From the NCBI GenBank assembly GCA_963966185.1, contig CAWZYM010000409.1, positions 435,001 through 499,000 of the forward strand: DNA of 64,000 nucleotides, given 5' to 3'. Origin of the DNA: Rhabditoides inermis. Its lineage: Eukaryota > Nematoda > Chromadorea > Rhabditida > Rhabditidae. Shown piece by piece: positions 35,934-48,416 of this stretch. Position numbers and translations under genes: made by a program. Below the pieces are notes generated by a model, which searched no databases, was not told where the DNA came from, and saw only the letters and a list, made by a program, of their open reading frames with translations. The first letter of the stretch is position 1. Each line of letters opens with the position of its first letter.

Positions 35934-38900
35934 TTGCCTGTGTGTGTAAAATGCCCTATGGTTTCCGTCCGTCCGTCCGTACGTCCATCGCTCTACCGCG
36001 CCACCCACTACTCCTATCTAGACAAACGTGACATCGATCCGATGGTCTCGGTCCCGAGATGCAGGATTCCAATTTTCAGCCCTTTATCTCTCATATCCGC
36101 GGAGCTATAAGCTCAAGAATGTCCGACGAAATAGCGCGTAATCAGAGAGAGTCAGACACAAAAGCGGCGAAATAGTGTGTCAGATGAAGAGACGGGTCAC
36201 TGACGAATCGGCTGTGGCGAGTAGACCTTACAAGAACGAGCACTGCGGATCGCAGACTTCAGCTATCGAAAAACGGTTTCGACGTCACTCCTCTACACTC
36301 ACTCACCTACAAATCTGCCCGTAATCTTTTTATAACTCCTTCTGGTTTCCTTTCACGAAGTGATTTAGTCGAGGCGAGGCGACACCAAACAGTTGTCGCG
36401 GGCTGTTCAAGAAAACTAGGCAATCGTGTAAGGTCTCCCTTCACTACAACATGTAAATAGGTGGCCACTACACTTCTACCAAAATTTGCATCTTTTTGTG
36501 ACCTCTGACGCCCGCTATCAATTAAATTCCTCTAATCGACGTCGTTTTATTGCCCCGCGACGAGAAAGTGTGGCGAGGTGAGAGTGCGCCAGCTGCCAGT
36601 CTGTCTGCTGTTAGAGAAAGAGACAGTCAATTGTGCAAATAAGCGAGAACATCACCACGCACAACGAAACAGCTCACCACACTCCAATTCTATATTCTGC
36701 AATAGCTACAATAAAACATTTCTATATTCACTCACGACATCCTATATTCAGCCAGGGAAGTGAGGCGAGGCGAAAGAGTGCTACTACGTAGTACGCTCTA
36801 CCACCTCCTTTTCTCATCCCTCTTTTCTTTGTCTCTCTCTCTTATATAAATTTTAAGATATTAACTGACTGATAACTAATAAGTAATATTTGTCAACCAG
36901 TTGTTGATAGGCTTTGACCGCCGAGGTGCGCCCTCCATGTGCATACGATAGAGTAAAATATCAGAGAGTAGGAGAAAACGCATATCAGTATCAGTGATCA
37001 ATATATTATTATAATTACTGTTCTACTGATCGGCTTTGACCGCGGAGGCGCGCGAAGCGTGCCGGAGCGCCCTCTATGTGCTTACGAGAGAGTAAGTTAT
37101 CAGAGAGTAGGAGAAATTGCATATCAGTATCAGTGATCATCATATTATTATAATTACTGATCTACTGATCGGCTTTGACCGCAGAGGCGCGCGAAGCGTG
37201 CCGGAGCGCCCTCTATGTGCTTACGAGAGAGTAAATTATTAGAGAGTAGGAGAAAATGCATATCAGATTCAGTGATCCATAAATTATTATAATTACTGAT
37301 CTACTGATCGGCTTTGACCGCGGAGGCGCGCGAAGCGTGCCGGAGCGCCCTCTATGTGCTTACGAGAGAGTAAATTATCAGAGAGTAGGAGAAAATGCAT
37401 ATCAGTATCAGTGATCAGTATTATATCATAATTACTGATCTACTGATCAGCTTTGACCGCGAAGGCGCGCAGAGCGTGCCCGGAGCGCCGTCCATGTGCA
37501 TACGAGAGAGTAAATTATCAGAGAGTAGGAGAAATTAATATATTATTATAGTTACTGATCTACTGATCAGCTTTGACCGCGGAGGGGCGCGAAGCGTGCC
37601 GGAGCGCCCTCTAGAGCAAAGGAGAGAGAGAGAGAGAGAGAAGCGGAGAAACGGAAAGTGTAGTTTAGTTTTGACATAGTTCTCACTCATATACCGATAG
37701 TCTTCGGCTGCATCTCGGAGCGCCCTCCATGTGCATACGAGAGAGTAAAATATCAGAGAGTAGGAGAAAATGCATATCAGTAACAGTGATCTATGTATTA
37801 TTATAATTACTGATCTACTGATCAGCTCTGACCGCGGAGGCGCGCGAAGCGTGCCGGAACGCTTTCTATGTGCATACGAGAGAGTTAAAGATCAGAGAGT
37901 AGGAGAAAATGCATATCAGTAGCAGTGATCTATGTATTATTATAATTACTGATCTACTGATCAGCTCTGACCGCGGAGGCGCGCGCAGCGTGCCGGAACG
38001 CTTTCTATGTGCATACGAGAAAGTGAACGATCAGAGAGTCGGAGAAAATTCATATCAGTAGCAGTGATCAATATATTCTTATTATTACTGATATACTGAT
38101 AGAATTTGACCGCGGAGGCGCGCGAAGCGTGCCGGAACGCTTTCTATGTGCATACGAGAAAATGAACGATCAGAGAGTCGGAGAGAATGCATATCAGTAA
38201 CAGTGATTAATATATTCTTATTTTTACTGATCTACTGATATACTTTGACCGCGGAGGCGCGCGAAGCGTGCCGGAGCGCCCTCTATGTGCACACGAGAGA
38301 TTGAAAGATCAGAGAAAAGGAGATAATGCATATCAGTATCAGTGATCAATATATTATTATAATTACTGAATATATTATTATAATTACTGATCTACTGATC
38401 GGCTTTGACCGCGGAGGCGCGCGAAGCGTGCCGTAGCGCCTTCTATGTGCATACGAAAGAGTAAAAAAATCAGAGAGTCGGATAAAATGCCTATCAGTAT
38501 CAGTGATCAAGATATTGTTATAATTAATGATCTACTGATAGGGTTTGACCGCGGAGGCGCGCGAAGCGTGCCGGAGCGCTTTCTATGTGCATACGAGAGA
38601 GTGAAATATCAGAGAGTCTGAGAGAATGCATATCAGTAACAGTGATCAATATATTCTTATTATTACTGATCTACTGATAGACTTTGACCGCGGAGGTGCA
38701 CGAAGCGTGCCGGAGCGCCTCCTATGTGCATCCGAGAGAGTGAAATATCAGAGAGTCGGAGAGAATGCATATCAGTAACAGTGATCAATATATTCTTATT
38801 ATTACTGATCTACTGATAGACTTTGACCGCGGAGGCGCGCGAAGCGTGCTGGAGCGCCCTCCATGTGCATACGAGAGAGTGAAATATCAGAGAGTCGGAG

Positions 38901-40359
38901 ATATAAAAAAAAAGACTTTGACCGCGGAGGCGCATATTCTTGTTATTACTGATCTACTGATATACTTTGACCGCGAAGGCGCGCGAAGCGTGCCGGAACG
39001 CTTTCTATGTGCATACGAGAGAGTGAACGATCAGAGAGTCGGAAAGAATGCATATCAGTAGCAGTGATCAAGATATTCTTATTTTTACTGATCTACTGAT
39101 ATACTTTGACCGCGGAGGCGCGCGAAGCGTGCCGGAGCGCCCTCTATGTGCACACGAGAGATTGACAGATCAGAGAAAAGGAGATAATGCATATCAGTAA
39201 CAGTGATCAATATATTCTTATTATTACTGATCTACTGATAGAATTTGACCGCGGAGGCGCGCGAAGCGTGCCGGAGCGCCCTCCATGTGCATACGAGAGA
39301 GTGAAATGTCAGAGAGTCGGAGAGAATGCATATCAGTAACAGTGATCAATGTATTCTTATTATTACTGATCTACTGATAGAATTTGACCGCGGAGGCGCG
39401 CGAAGCGTGCCGGAGCGCCTCCTATGTGCATCCGAGAGAGTGAAATATCAGAGAGTCGGAGAGAATGCATATCAGTAACAGTGATCAATATATTCTTATT
39501 ATTACTGATCTACTGATAGAATTTGACCGCGGAGGCGCGCGAAGCGTGCCGGAGCGCCCTCCATGTGCATACGAGAGAGTGAAATGTCAGAGAGTCGGAG
39601 AGAATGCATATCAGTAACAGTGATCAATGTATTATTATTATAATTACTGATCAACTGATCGGCTTTGACCGCGGAGGCGCGCGGAGCGCTTTCTCTGTGC
39701 ATACAAGAAAGTGAACGAGAGTAAAATATCAGAGAGTCGGAGAAAATGAAAATCAGTAACAGTGATCAATATATTCTTAGTGTTACTGATCTACTGATAT
39801 ACTTTTGATCGCGGAGGCGCGCGAAGCGTGCCGGAGCGCCCTCTAAGTGCATACAAGAGAGTAAAAGATAATAGAGTAGGAGAGAATGCATATCAGTATC
39901 AGTGATTAATATATTATTATAATTACTGATCTACTGATCGACTTTGACCGCGGAGGGTCCCGGAGCGCTTTCTATGTGCATACAAGAAAGTGAAAGATCA
40001 GAGAGTAGGAGAAAATGCATATCAGTAGCAGTGATCAATATATTCCTATTATTACTGATCTACTGATAGGCTTTGACCGCGAAGGCGTGCCGGAGCGCCT
40101 TCTATGAGTATAGTAAATATATTATTTGTACAAAAGCAGTAACTATCAACCAGATACTGATAGACTGTGACACTTTTCTAAATAATTAAAATTACTGAAA
40201 ATTAAAAAAAATAAGACAATGAATAAAGATCAGTCATCTACTGGAAGACTAACAACAGCACTTCTAGCACAGCTCCTATTAGCACTTCCAGAGCACATAT
40301 CAAGTCAATCTATATATCAATCGATAGATAATTTTCTCCTCTATTTTATACCTATATTT
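35934..40359 (+). repeat. Family-1 unit H (head, array, tail)
   Basis: Head and first array monomers (to 38093) duplicate unit C at 8700-10861. A shorter (GA)n sits at 37620-37642. The rest of the array and the tail (about 38100-40360) are duplicated in unit I. A TATAAAAAAAAAGACTTTG joint near 38905 marks a truncated monomer shared by both copies. Confidence 0.85.
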
Positions 40360-40380
40360 CTAGCGCGCAAAGCGCGCTAG
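40360..40380 (+). repeat. Terminal hairpin, family 1
   Basis: Arms CTAGCGCGC and GCGCGCTAG with an AAA loop in place of GAA. The next unit begins TCGCAGCG. Confidence 0.85.
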
Positions 40381-43300
40381 TCGCAGCGCCGCTGCGCCTG
40401 TATGTGCAAAATGCTCTATGGTTTCCGTCCGTCCGTACGTCCATCGCTCTACCGCGACAGCCACTACTCCTATCTAGCCAAACGTGACATCGATCCAATG
40501 GTCTCGGTCCCGAGATGCAGGATTCCAATTTTCAGATCTTTATCTCTCTTATCCGCGGAGCTATAAGCTAAAGAAAGTCCGACGAAATAGCGCGTAATCC
40601 GAGAGAGTCAGACACAAAAGAGGCGAAATAGTGTGTAAGGCGAGGAGACGGGTCACTGACGAATCGGCTGCGGCGAGTAGATCTTACAAGAACGACCACT
40701 GCGGATCGCAGACTTCTGCTATCAAGAAACGGTTTCGACGTCCCTCCTCTACACTCCCTTACCTACAAATCTGCCCGTAATCTTTTTATAACTCCTCCTG
40801 GTTTCCTTTCACGAAGTGATTTAGTCGAGGCGAGGCGACACCAAACAGTTGTCGCGGGCTGTTCAAGAAAAATGGGCAATCGTGTAAGGTCTCCCTTTAC
40901 TACAACATGCATATAGGTGGCCGCTACACTTCTACCAAAATTTGCATCTTTTTGTGACCTCTGACGCCCGCTATCAATTAAATTCCTCTAATCGACGCCA
41001 CTTTATTGCCCCGCGACGAGAGAGTGTGGCGAGGTGAGAGTGCGCCAGCTGCCAGTCTGTCTGCTGTTAGAGAAAGAAACAGTAAATTGTGCAAATGAGC
41101 GAGAACAGCACCATGCACTACGAAACAGCTCACCACACTCCACAAACCGTGCAAATTCTATATTCTGAGCAAATACAATACAAATATAACTGTATGCACT
41201 AACGACATTCTACATTCAATCAGGAAGTGAGGCGAGGCGAAATACTATGTTACCTTCTTTTCTCATCCCTCTCCTTTTCTCATCCCTCTTTTTTCGTCTC
41301 TCTCTCTCTCTCTCACTCTCTTTATCTCTCTCTCTCTTTCGTCTTTCTCTTTCTCTCTCTCGATTTTATAATATAAGACCAGTGATAACTATAAATTATA
41401 TTTGTATCACTAAAAAATAAAAATTGTCAACCACTGATAGGCTTTCACCGCGGAGTGTGCCGGAGCGCCCTCTATGTGCATACGAGAGAGTGAAAGATCA
41501 GAGTGTAGGAAAGAATGCATATCAGTATCAGTGTTCAATATACTATTATAATTACTGATCTACTGATCGGCTTTGACCGCGGAGGCGCGCGAAGCGTGCC
41601 GGAGCGCTTTCTATGTGCATACGAGTAAATGAACGATCAGAGAGTCGGAGAAAATTCATATCAGTATCAGTGATCTATATATTCTTATTTTTACTGATGT
41701 ACTGATATACTTTGACCGCGAAGGCGCGCGAAGCGTGCCGGAACGCTTTCTATGTGCATACGAGAAAATGAACGATCAGAGAGTCGGAGAGAATGCATAT
41801 CAGTAACAGTGATTAATATATTCTTATTTTTACTGATCTACTGATATACTTTGACCGCGGAGGCGCGCGAAGCGTGCCGGAGCGCCCTCTATGTGCACAC
41901 GAGAGATTGAAAGATCAGAGAAAAGGAGATAATGCATATCAGTATCAGTGATCAATATATTATTCTAATTACTGAATATATTATTATAATTACTGATCTA
42001 CTGATCGGCTTTGACCGCGGAGGCGCGCGAAGCGTGCCGTAGCGCCTTCTATGTGCATACGAAAGAGTAAAAAAATCAGAGAGTCGGATAAAATGCCTAT
42101 CAGTATCAGTGATCAAGATATTGTTATAATTAATGATCTACTGATAGGGTTTGACCGCGGAGGCGCGCGAAGCGTGCCGGAGCGCTTTCTATGTGCATAC
42201 GAGAGAGTGAAATATCAGAGAGTCTGAGAGAATGCATATCAGTAACAGTGATCAATATATTCTTATTATTACTGATCTACTGATAGACTTTGACCGCGGA
42301 GGTGCGCGAAGCGTGCCGGAGCGCCTCCTATGTGCATCCGAGAGAGTGAAATATCAGAGAGTCGGAGAGAATGCATATCAGTAACAGTGATCAATATATT
42401 CTTATTATTACTGATCTACTGATAAACTTTGACCGCGGAGGCGCGCGAAGCGTGCTGGAGCGCCCTCCATGTGCATACGAGAGAGTGAAATATCAGAGAG
42501 TCGGAGATATAAAAAAAAGACTTTGACCGCGGAGGCGCATATTCTTGTTATTACTGATCTACTGATATACTTTGACCGCGAAGGCGCGCGAAGCGTGCCG
42601 GAACGCTTTCTATGTGCATACGAGAGAGTGAACGATCAGAGAGTCGGAAAGAATGCATATCAGTAGCAGTGATCAAGATATTCTTATTTTTACTGATCTA
42701 CTGATATACTTTGACCGCGGAGGCGCGCGAAGCGTGCCGGAGCGCCCTCTATGTGCACACGAGAGATTGACAGATCAGAGAAAAGGAGATAATGCATATC
42801 AGTAACAGTGATCAATATATTCTTATTAATACTGATCTACTGATAGAATTTGACCGCGGAGGCGCGCGAAGCGTGCCGGAGCGCCCTCCATGTGCATACG
42901 AGAGAGTGAAATGTCAGAGAGTCGGAGAGAATGCATATCAGTAACAGTGATCAATGTATTCTTATTATTACTGATCTACTGATAGAATTTGACCGCGGAG
43001 GCGCGCGAAGCGTGCCGGAGCGCCTCCTATGTGCATCCGAGAGAGTGAAATATCAGAGAGTCGGAGAGAATGCATATCAGTAACAGTGATCAATATATTC
43101 TTATTATTACTGATCTACTGATAGAATTTGACCGCGGAGGCGCGCGAAGCGTGCCGGAGCGCCCTCCATGTGCATACGAGAGAGTGAAATGTCAGAGAGT
43201 CGGAGAGAATGCATATCAGTAACAGTGATCAATGTATTATTATTATAATTACTGATCAACTGATCGGCTTTGACCGCGGAGGCGCGCGGAGCGCTTTCTC

Positions 43301-43963
43301 TGTGCATACAAGAAAGTGAACGAGAGTAAAATATCAGAGAGTCGGAGAAAATGAAAATCAGTAACAGTGATCAATATATTCTTAGTGTTACTGATCTACT
43401 GATATACTTTTGATCGCGGAGGCGCGCGAAGCGTGCCGGAGCGCCCTCTAAGTGCATACAAGAGAGTAAAAGATAATAGAGTAGGAGAGAATGCATATCA
43501 GTATCAGTGATTAATATATTATTATAATTACTGATCTACTGATCGACTTTGACCGCGGAGGGTCCCGGAGCGCTTTCTATGTGCATACAAGAAAGTGAAA
43601 GATCAGAGAGTAGGAGAAAATGCATATCAGTAGCAGTGATCAATATATTCCTATTATTACTGATCTACTGATAGGCTTTGACCGCGAAGGCGTGCCGGAG
43701 CGCCTTCTATGAGTATAGTAAATATATTATTTGTACAAAAGCAGTAACTATCAACCAGATACTGATAGACTGTGACACTTTTCTAAATAATTAAAATTAC
43801 TGAAAATTAAAAAAATAAGACAATGAATAAAGATCAGTCATCTACTGGAAGACTAACAACAGCACTTCTAGCACAGCTCCTATTAGCACTTCCAGAGCAC
43901 ATATCAAGTCAATCTATATATCAATCGATAGATAATTTTCTCCTCTATTTTATACCTATATTT
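40381..43963 (+). repeat. Family-1 unit I (head, array, tail)
   Basis: Head 40381-41420 with (TC)n at 41296-41362. Array and tail from about 41720 are near-identical to unit H, offset by about 3604 bp. No gene is seen. Confidence 0.85.
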
Positions 43964-43984
43964 CTAGCGCGCAAAGCGCGCTAG
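43964..43984 (+). repeat. Terminal hairpin at the family 1 / family 2 boundary
   Basis: Same AAA-loop form as at 40360. The sequence after CTAG is TCTGCCCC, the start of a family-2 head. Confidence 0.85.
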
Positions 43985-44502
43985 TCTGCCCCTGCCGGCC
44001 CCCCTAAATTTGCTATGGCGTGTGTCTGTTTGTTTGTTCGTTTGTTTGTCCAGATGTCTCCAGCTCTATGGCGTGGACCTAGAAACTTCTCCTTATAGGG
44101 TTAGAGTTAGTATAGGCCTGGGACGGTCGCGTTTACCTGGCACCTCATTTGCATATCTCCTTATATGGGTTCACTAAGAACTCTGGACTTAGAATCTCAA
44201 ATTTGTGACATTTCTATATGAACTTTGTCAGTTTTAGACCTAGACACTTGATACTTGATACAAGTAACAAGTAAACAAAGTCAAAATGTTTGGTAAACAA
44301 CAACAGTAAACAAGTAAACAAATAAGTAAACAACTCCAAATCTCTTTTACAAAGTATCTAACGTGTACTAGACCAAGTACTCAGTTCATATTTATTGTTT
44401 ACAAGTCATGTAAACAAGTAAACTAATCTGTAAACAACTCAGAAATGTATTTTAAAAGTATCTAACGTGTAGTACACCAATTACTAAGTTCGATTTTGTT
44501 GT
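43985..44502 (+). repeat. Family-2 unit J, part before Naiad 2
   Basis: Begins TCTGCCCC, then TTTGCTATGGCG, in place of the family-1 CCCTATGG. ATTTGCAT (44147-44154) and the CArG-like CCTTATATGG (44159-44168) follow. The first GTAAACA-rich monomers run to about 44500, where Naiad 2 interrupts a GTTGT/TTATTT satellite joint. Confidence 0.8.
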
Positions 44503-44691
44503 CTCTCGCGTGTACTACGCAGAGAGGCGCGTCTTGTCTCTTTCCAGCTTTCACTCTTACTTATATTATCTTTGTCTCTTACTATTTAATTCATTCCGTT
44601 ACATTTACTTCTTCTAACTGTTTCACATTTTATTCTATACGTTATACTTTCCTGCCCTGCCTTTTATAGGCACGTCTGACCTTTTTTGTCG

Positions 44692-44730
44692 TATAAAACA
44701 ATATTGTATATGTATTCTACTACCAGTTAT
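44692..44730 (+). promoter_or_regulatory. Candidate Naiad 2 promoter
   Basis: TATAAAA at 44692-44698 with a CCAGTT initiator-like site whose A is at 44725. This would place the leader hairpins inside the transcript. Confidence 0.35.
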
Positions 44731-44793
44731 TCTGTCAGTATTACTTCATTTTCTCTCTCACCGTTTACGGCGAGACTTGCACCGTGCCGACTC

Positions 44794-44957
44794 CGTTCTC
44801 CCTAAGTGCACCTGGGAGAACGCGGCATGCCTTCCTAAGTGCACCTGGAAGGATTGTGCGGAGCTGCTCACCGTGACCGGCCGGGTACCCTGGCCAGTCG
44901 CACAGAGCAGCTCACCCCACTCTAGTCTCATAAATGCACCTTGAGACAGTGAGTGGG
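44794..44957 (+). ncRNA. Structured leader: three hairpins sharing one loop, plus a 9-bp stem
   Basis: Hairpin 1: CGTTCTCCC/GGGAGAACG (44794-44802, 44814-44822), loop TAAGTGCACCT. Hairpin 2: CCTTCC/GGAAGG (44830-44835, 44847-44852), same loop. Hairpin 4: GTCTCA/TGAGAC (44925-44930, 44942-44947), loop TAAATGCACCT, extended by CCCACT/AGTGGG. Between them GAGCTGCTC/GAGCAGCTC (44861-44869, 44905-44913) encloses a further GC-rich fold. The loops are constant while the stems differ and stay paired. That is the pattern expected of a loop recognised by a protein or RNA. It does not match a family I recognise. Confidence 0.7.
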
Positions 44958-45269
44958 TTTACTTATTCTTCATTTTATCTTTCTTTCTCTCTACGAGAAA
45001 GTTAGTTTTTCATTCATATTTTTCTTTCATTCATTTCATTACATTTTACCCGCAATATTAGAATCTTTCTTATTTCCTTCCCATATCTGTACTTTTTTGG
45101 ATCTATTAGTGTTTGGTAGCAGGAGTCACACATCTAGACACATTTCTTTCTTTCTTTTATTCTATTTGTTTTACTCTCTGGAGGGCTCATGTGGTCCGGG
45201 CCCATGACATGTTATTCTTATTTCACTACTGAGGTTGTCATGCAGCCACCTTCGATTGCGCTTTGATGA

Positions 45270-48200
45270 TTCGGGAAACAGAGATATCCGAGTTGTCATC
45301 TAGGCCTGTCGTCGTACATAGGCGCCTATTTAGGCATCCCGCCTCAAGGGTCTCTGAAACCTTTCACTCCTGCCAAATCCCAATCAAACACACAAACCAA
45401 GCATTTAATCACCAAATTCTCTACTACCAGTGACTCCATACTAGTAAAACGTCAAAAGAAAAACGTTCTGCTAGTATCTAATTCTACAACTCATACTAGT
45501 GTACACTGTCCAAACACTAAATGTCTTATCTGTCCTCAGGTTGATCATTCTAACAAAATATATTGCTACGCTACTAACTGCCATGTTACAACTTTGAAAA
45601 CTCCGAACTGTGACTGTAATACTGCTAATGTTATCTACTGTATTACTTGCGATCTATGTGGTGTTCAATATGTTGGCCTGTCCTCTCGCAAGTTTTTGCA
45701 ACGTATGCGTGAACATAAGAGTGCTATCAACAATAAGTATTCTAACACTCCTCTTTATAAACATTTTGCTCAAAATGGCCACTCTTGGTCGTTTGCCAAA
45801 CTCTCTATTTTGGAGGTAGTGGATGTGAATAGTGACAAACGTATGAATAATGTTAAATTGGAAGAGCGTGAAGAATTCTGGATTCGAACACTTGTTACAG
45901 CATATCCTGTGGGTCTGAATGACTCTATCAGAGGATATGAAACCATCACTCGCTCTCATATTCGTCCTTTTGATAAGGTATCTCATCCTTACTTCAATTT
46001 CCGCCCGAAGACTCGCCGGCGTCCCAACAAAAGGAGGGGCTCTGGTAAAGGTGGAACGCCAGATACGTCTTCCCTTGTGCAAGCAGCTAATGCTCGCAAT
46101 TGGTATGAGAGTTACCGTAACGTCCTATGTATGTCTAATAAATCTAAAAATAAACTGATGTCATATCTTCTCGATAATCGTTCTCTTCAAAACTTGCTAA
46201 AACTCGAAATTTTATTGTCTGTTTACTATTGGTCTATTGACCACACTCCTAACAAAACTAAAGACTTGTTCAAAAACACGATTTTCTTGAAAATTCCTTA
46301 TTTGTTCACAAATATGGAAAGCCTCGGTCTCTTTTCCTTGTTCAATACTCGTGAAGTGTTGTGTATTCTTAATTCCTTTAATCGCAAGGACCAGCAGAAG
46401 ATTCGAGTGACACATCTGGCTACCGACCGTTTGAGTAAATATGTGGTGAATCATAGCCGTGTTATCAAAGAGTACAGAGGAGACCGACCAGTTTCTCTGG
46501 ACTCGATTCCTTGTTTCTGCAGCAATGCAGAATACGATTCTCACCGTGATCCCCACTATGGCCACGTTCTTACAGGCGACCTCTCTATCATCTCTAATCA
46601 CTCCCTTAGATCATTTATGAAAAAAGGCGCTAATATGAGAGTGTCCAATCTCAAACTCTCTGTATCCACTGTTGTCAACACTGTTCGAAATGCTATTTCT
46701 GACATGGTTAATCAGTACAAAAATCTTCTCTCTATCAGTGATCGTAATATTTCCATCGTCACTAACAAAATATTCGATTGCGTTAACGATAAACTTAAGT
46801 ATCGTGTTATGAGCAAAAAGTTCAATTCCGTTACAAATTTTAAATCTATTACTTCTGATCTACATAATTGTTTCACAGTTACCACTATAGATAAAGCTTC
46901 AAGTAATTTTGTAGTAATGTGCAAGCGACTTTACATCTCTTTCTGTGATGCTGAATTAGGCATAAGTTACGGTAGGGCTACTGGCAATGCCGTATATGTG
47001 CCGTTTACGGGTGACCCTTCTGTTCTAAACAGTTCACTCACATATTCTTCTATCTTTGACCCCGATAAGTCTGTGTTGCCTAATATTTATGGAGTCCCAA
47101 AGCTCCATAAAAATCCTGTAAAATGTCGTTTCATCACTGCGGCACGCGAATGTATCACTAAGGGTCTTTCCATGGAACTCCAAGTAGTGTACAAACATCT
47201 AGAAAAACACTTTCGTAACATTTGCCTTAAAGGTGCTGCCAGAAATGGCCACAAAATGTACTTTTCGATTACTAACAGTATGAAAGTGTCCGATTTCTTA
47301 CGCTCTGTCTCGAACACATCCCTTTCTCTATATTGTGCTGATTTTGCTAGTCTTTTTACTAATCTTCCGCATGATCTCATCTTGCAAAAGATGAAATTTC
47401 TTGTTGATATGTGTTTCAAGAATTGTGGAAAACCAAATATTCTCATTACATCTGCTAAATATTCTAAATATACTTCCGATCCTGTTATGCACATTGCAGA
47501 CAAGCGTGTAATGTCGGCAAGTGAAATTATAGCCAAAACTAAGGTTTTGGTTGAAAGCGCTTATGCACAGTACGGTAGTTTTATTTTCAAACAGGTGAAG
47601 GGCGTACCACAAGGTGGTAACGCTAGCCCTCTCCTTGCTTCTCTTACGCTCAGTGTTCTAGAATACGAATACAGTCTTCTTCACCCTCTTGTCTGTAAAA
47701 ATGAGAAATTCCAAGTTTTCCGTTATGTTGATGATGTACTCATTCTCTATGACAAGAAGTCTGATCTTGACACCTTTCTTAAAGCATATCTTCCTAGCAA
47801 CTTGCAACTGGAGCGCACTAATCGTACTGATTCCGAGGCACATTTTCTCGATATTACTTTACGTTTCGATACGCATTGGCAAGTAAGTCTGTACAATAAG
47901 ACTGATGATTATACATTCGACGTTCATCGCTTCACGCATTCCGAAAGCACTACTAGTCGCCAAATCTGTTTTGGTAATCTTAAATCAGAAGCTCTTCGCA
48001 TTGTCCGTTGCTGCACTGATCGCACTGTGCTTTTGGTTAAACTAGAAGAACTCTACATTACTTTCTGCCGTCTCGGTTTTAAAGCATCTACAGTTAAAGC
48101 CGTTCTTTTGAAATACTGTTTCCGTAAACGAGATATCAATAGATCACTTAACCTTTTCAATGTCCAAAATTACTCACCGAAAAAATATACAAATTCTAAT

Positions 48201-48416
48201 TCCGCAATTTTTTGTTTGTTTGTTTACAATCTTCACTCTAATTTTCTCATTATAGGTTTCTACTCTTTTTCCAGATTTTACTTTGTTCGCTACTTTCCTT
48301 TCGTCCGCTGTGGCCCTGCACTGATGAGCGTTCAGGCAGTAGGCCCACCACAGTGGATGTTCTTATTTCGATTCTATTATTTAGTCAGTAACTCTAGATA
48401 TAGTACGTTGATGTAG
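45270..48416 (+). CDS. Naiad GIY-YIG endonuclease/reverse transcriptase polyprotein (about 1049 codons, start unresolved)
   Basis: One open frame encodes both enzymes needed for target-primed insertion. Counting from 45270: a CX4CX2CP cluster begins at residue 80 with further cysteines to about residue 116; GIY-YIG (IYC...YVG) is at about 122-136 with the CCHH-type cysteines and histidines of PLE endonucleases; the linker CxC motif (CFC) is at 415-417; RT motifs follow, VPKLHK near 609, ADF near 690, GVPQG near 778 and YVDD near 819. This order (EN, CxC, RT) identifies a Naiad. There is no AUG between the upstream stop (45267) and the GIY-YIG domain. The zinc cluster lies before the first plausible internal start (TTG 45594), so I give the whole open frame; a spliced upstream exon, a frameshift or non-AUG initiation is needed. 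An AUG in another frame (45266) runs to a stop near 45431. The last 70 codons look low in coding quality. Confidence 0.85.
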   Translation, partial: FGKQRYPSCHLGLSSYIGAYLGIPPQGSLKPFTPAKSQSNTQTKHLITKFSTTSDSILVKRQKKNVLLVSNSTTHTSVHCPNTKCLICPQVDHSNKIYCYATNCHVTTLKTPNCDCNTANVIYCITCDLCGVQYVGLSSRKFLQRMREHKSAINNKYSNTPLYKHFAQNGHSWSFAKLSILEVVDVNSDKRMNNVKLEEREEFWIRTLVTAYPVGLNDSIRGYETITRSHIRPFDKVSHPYFNFRPKTRRRPNKRRGSGKGGTPDTSSLVQAANARNWYESYRNVLCMSNKSKNKLMSYLLDNRSLQNLLKLEILLSVYYWSIDHTPNKTKDLFKNTIFLKIPYLFTNMESLGLFSLFNTREVLCILNSFNRKDQQKIRVTHLATDRLSKYVVNHSRVIKEYRGDRPVSLDSIPCFCSNAEYDSHRDPHYGHVLTGDLSIISNHSLRSFMKKGANMRVSNLKLSVSTVVNTVRNAISDMVNQYKNLLSISDRNISIVTNKIFDCVNDKLKYRVMSKKFNSVTNFKSITSDLHNCFTVTTIDKASSNFVVMCKRLYISFCDAELGISYGRATGNAVYVPFTGDPSVLNSSLTYSSIFDPDKSVLPNIYGVPKLHKNPVKCRFITAARECITKGLSMELQVVYKHLEKHFRNICLKGAARNGHKMYFSITNSMKVSDFLRSVSNTSLSLYCADFASLFTNLPHDLILQKMKFLVDMCFKNCGKPNILITSAKYSKYTSDPVMHIADKRVMSASEIIAKTKVLVESAYAQYGSFIFKQVKGVPQGGNASPLLASLTLSVLEYEYSLLHPLVCKNEKFQVFRYVDDVLILYDKKSDLDTFLKAYLPSNLQLERTNRTDSEAHFLDITLRFDTHWQVSLYNKTDDYTFDVHRFTHSESTTSRQICFGNLKSEALRIVRCCTDRTVLLVKLEELYITFCRLGFKASTVKAVLLKYCFRKRDINRSLNLFNVQNYSPKKYTNSNSAIFCLFVYNLHSNFLIIGFYSFSRFYFVRYFPFVRCGPALMSVQAVGPPQWMFLFRFYYLVSNSRYSTLM

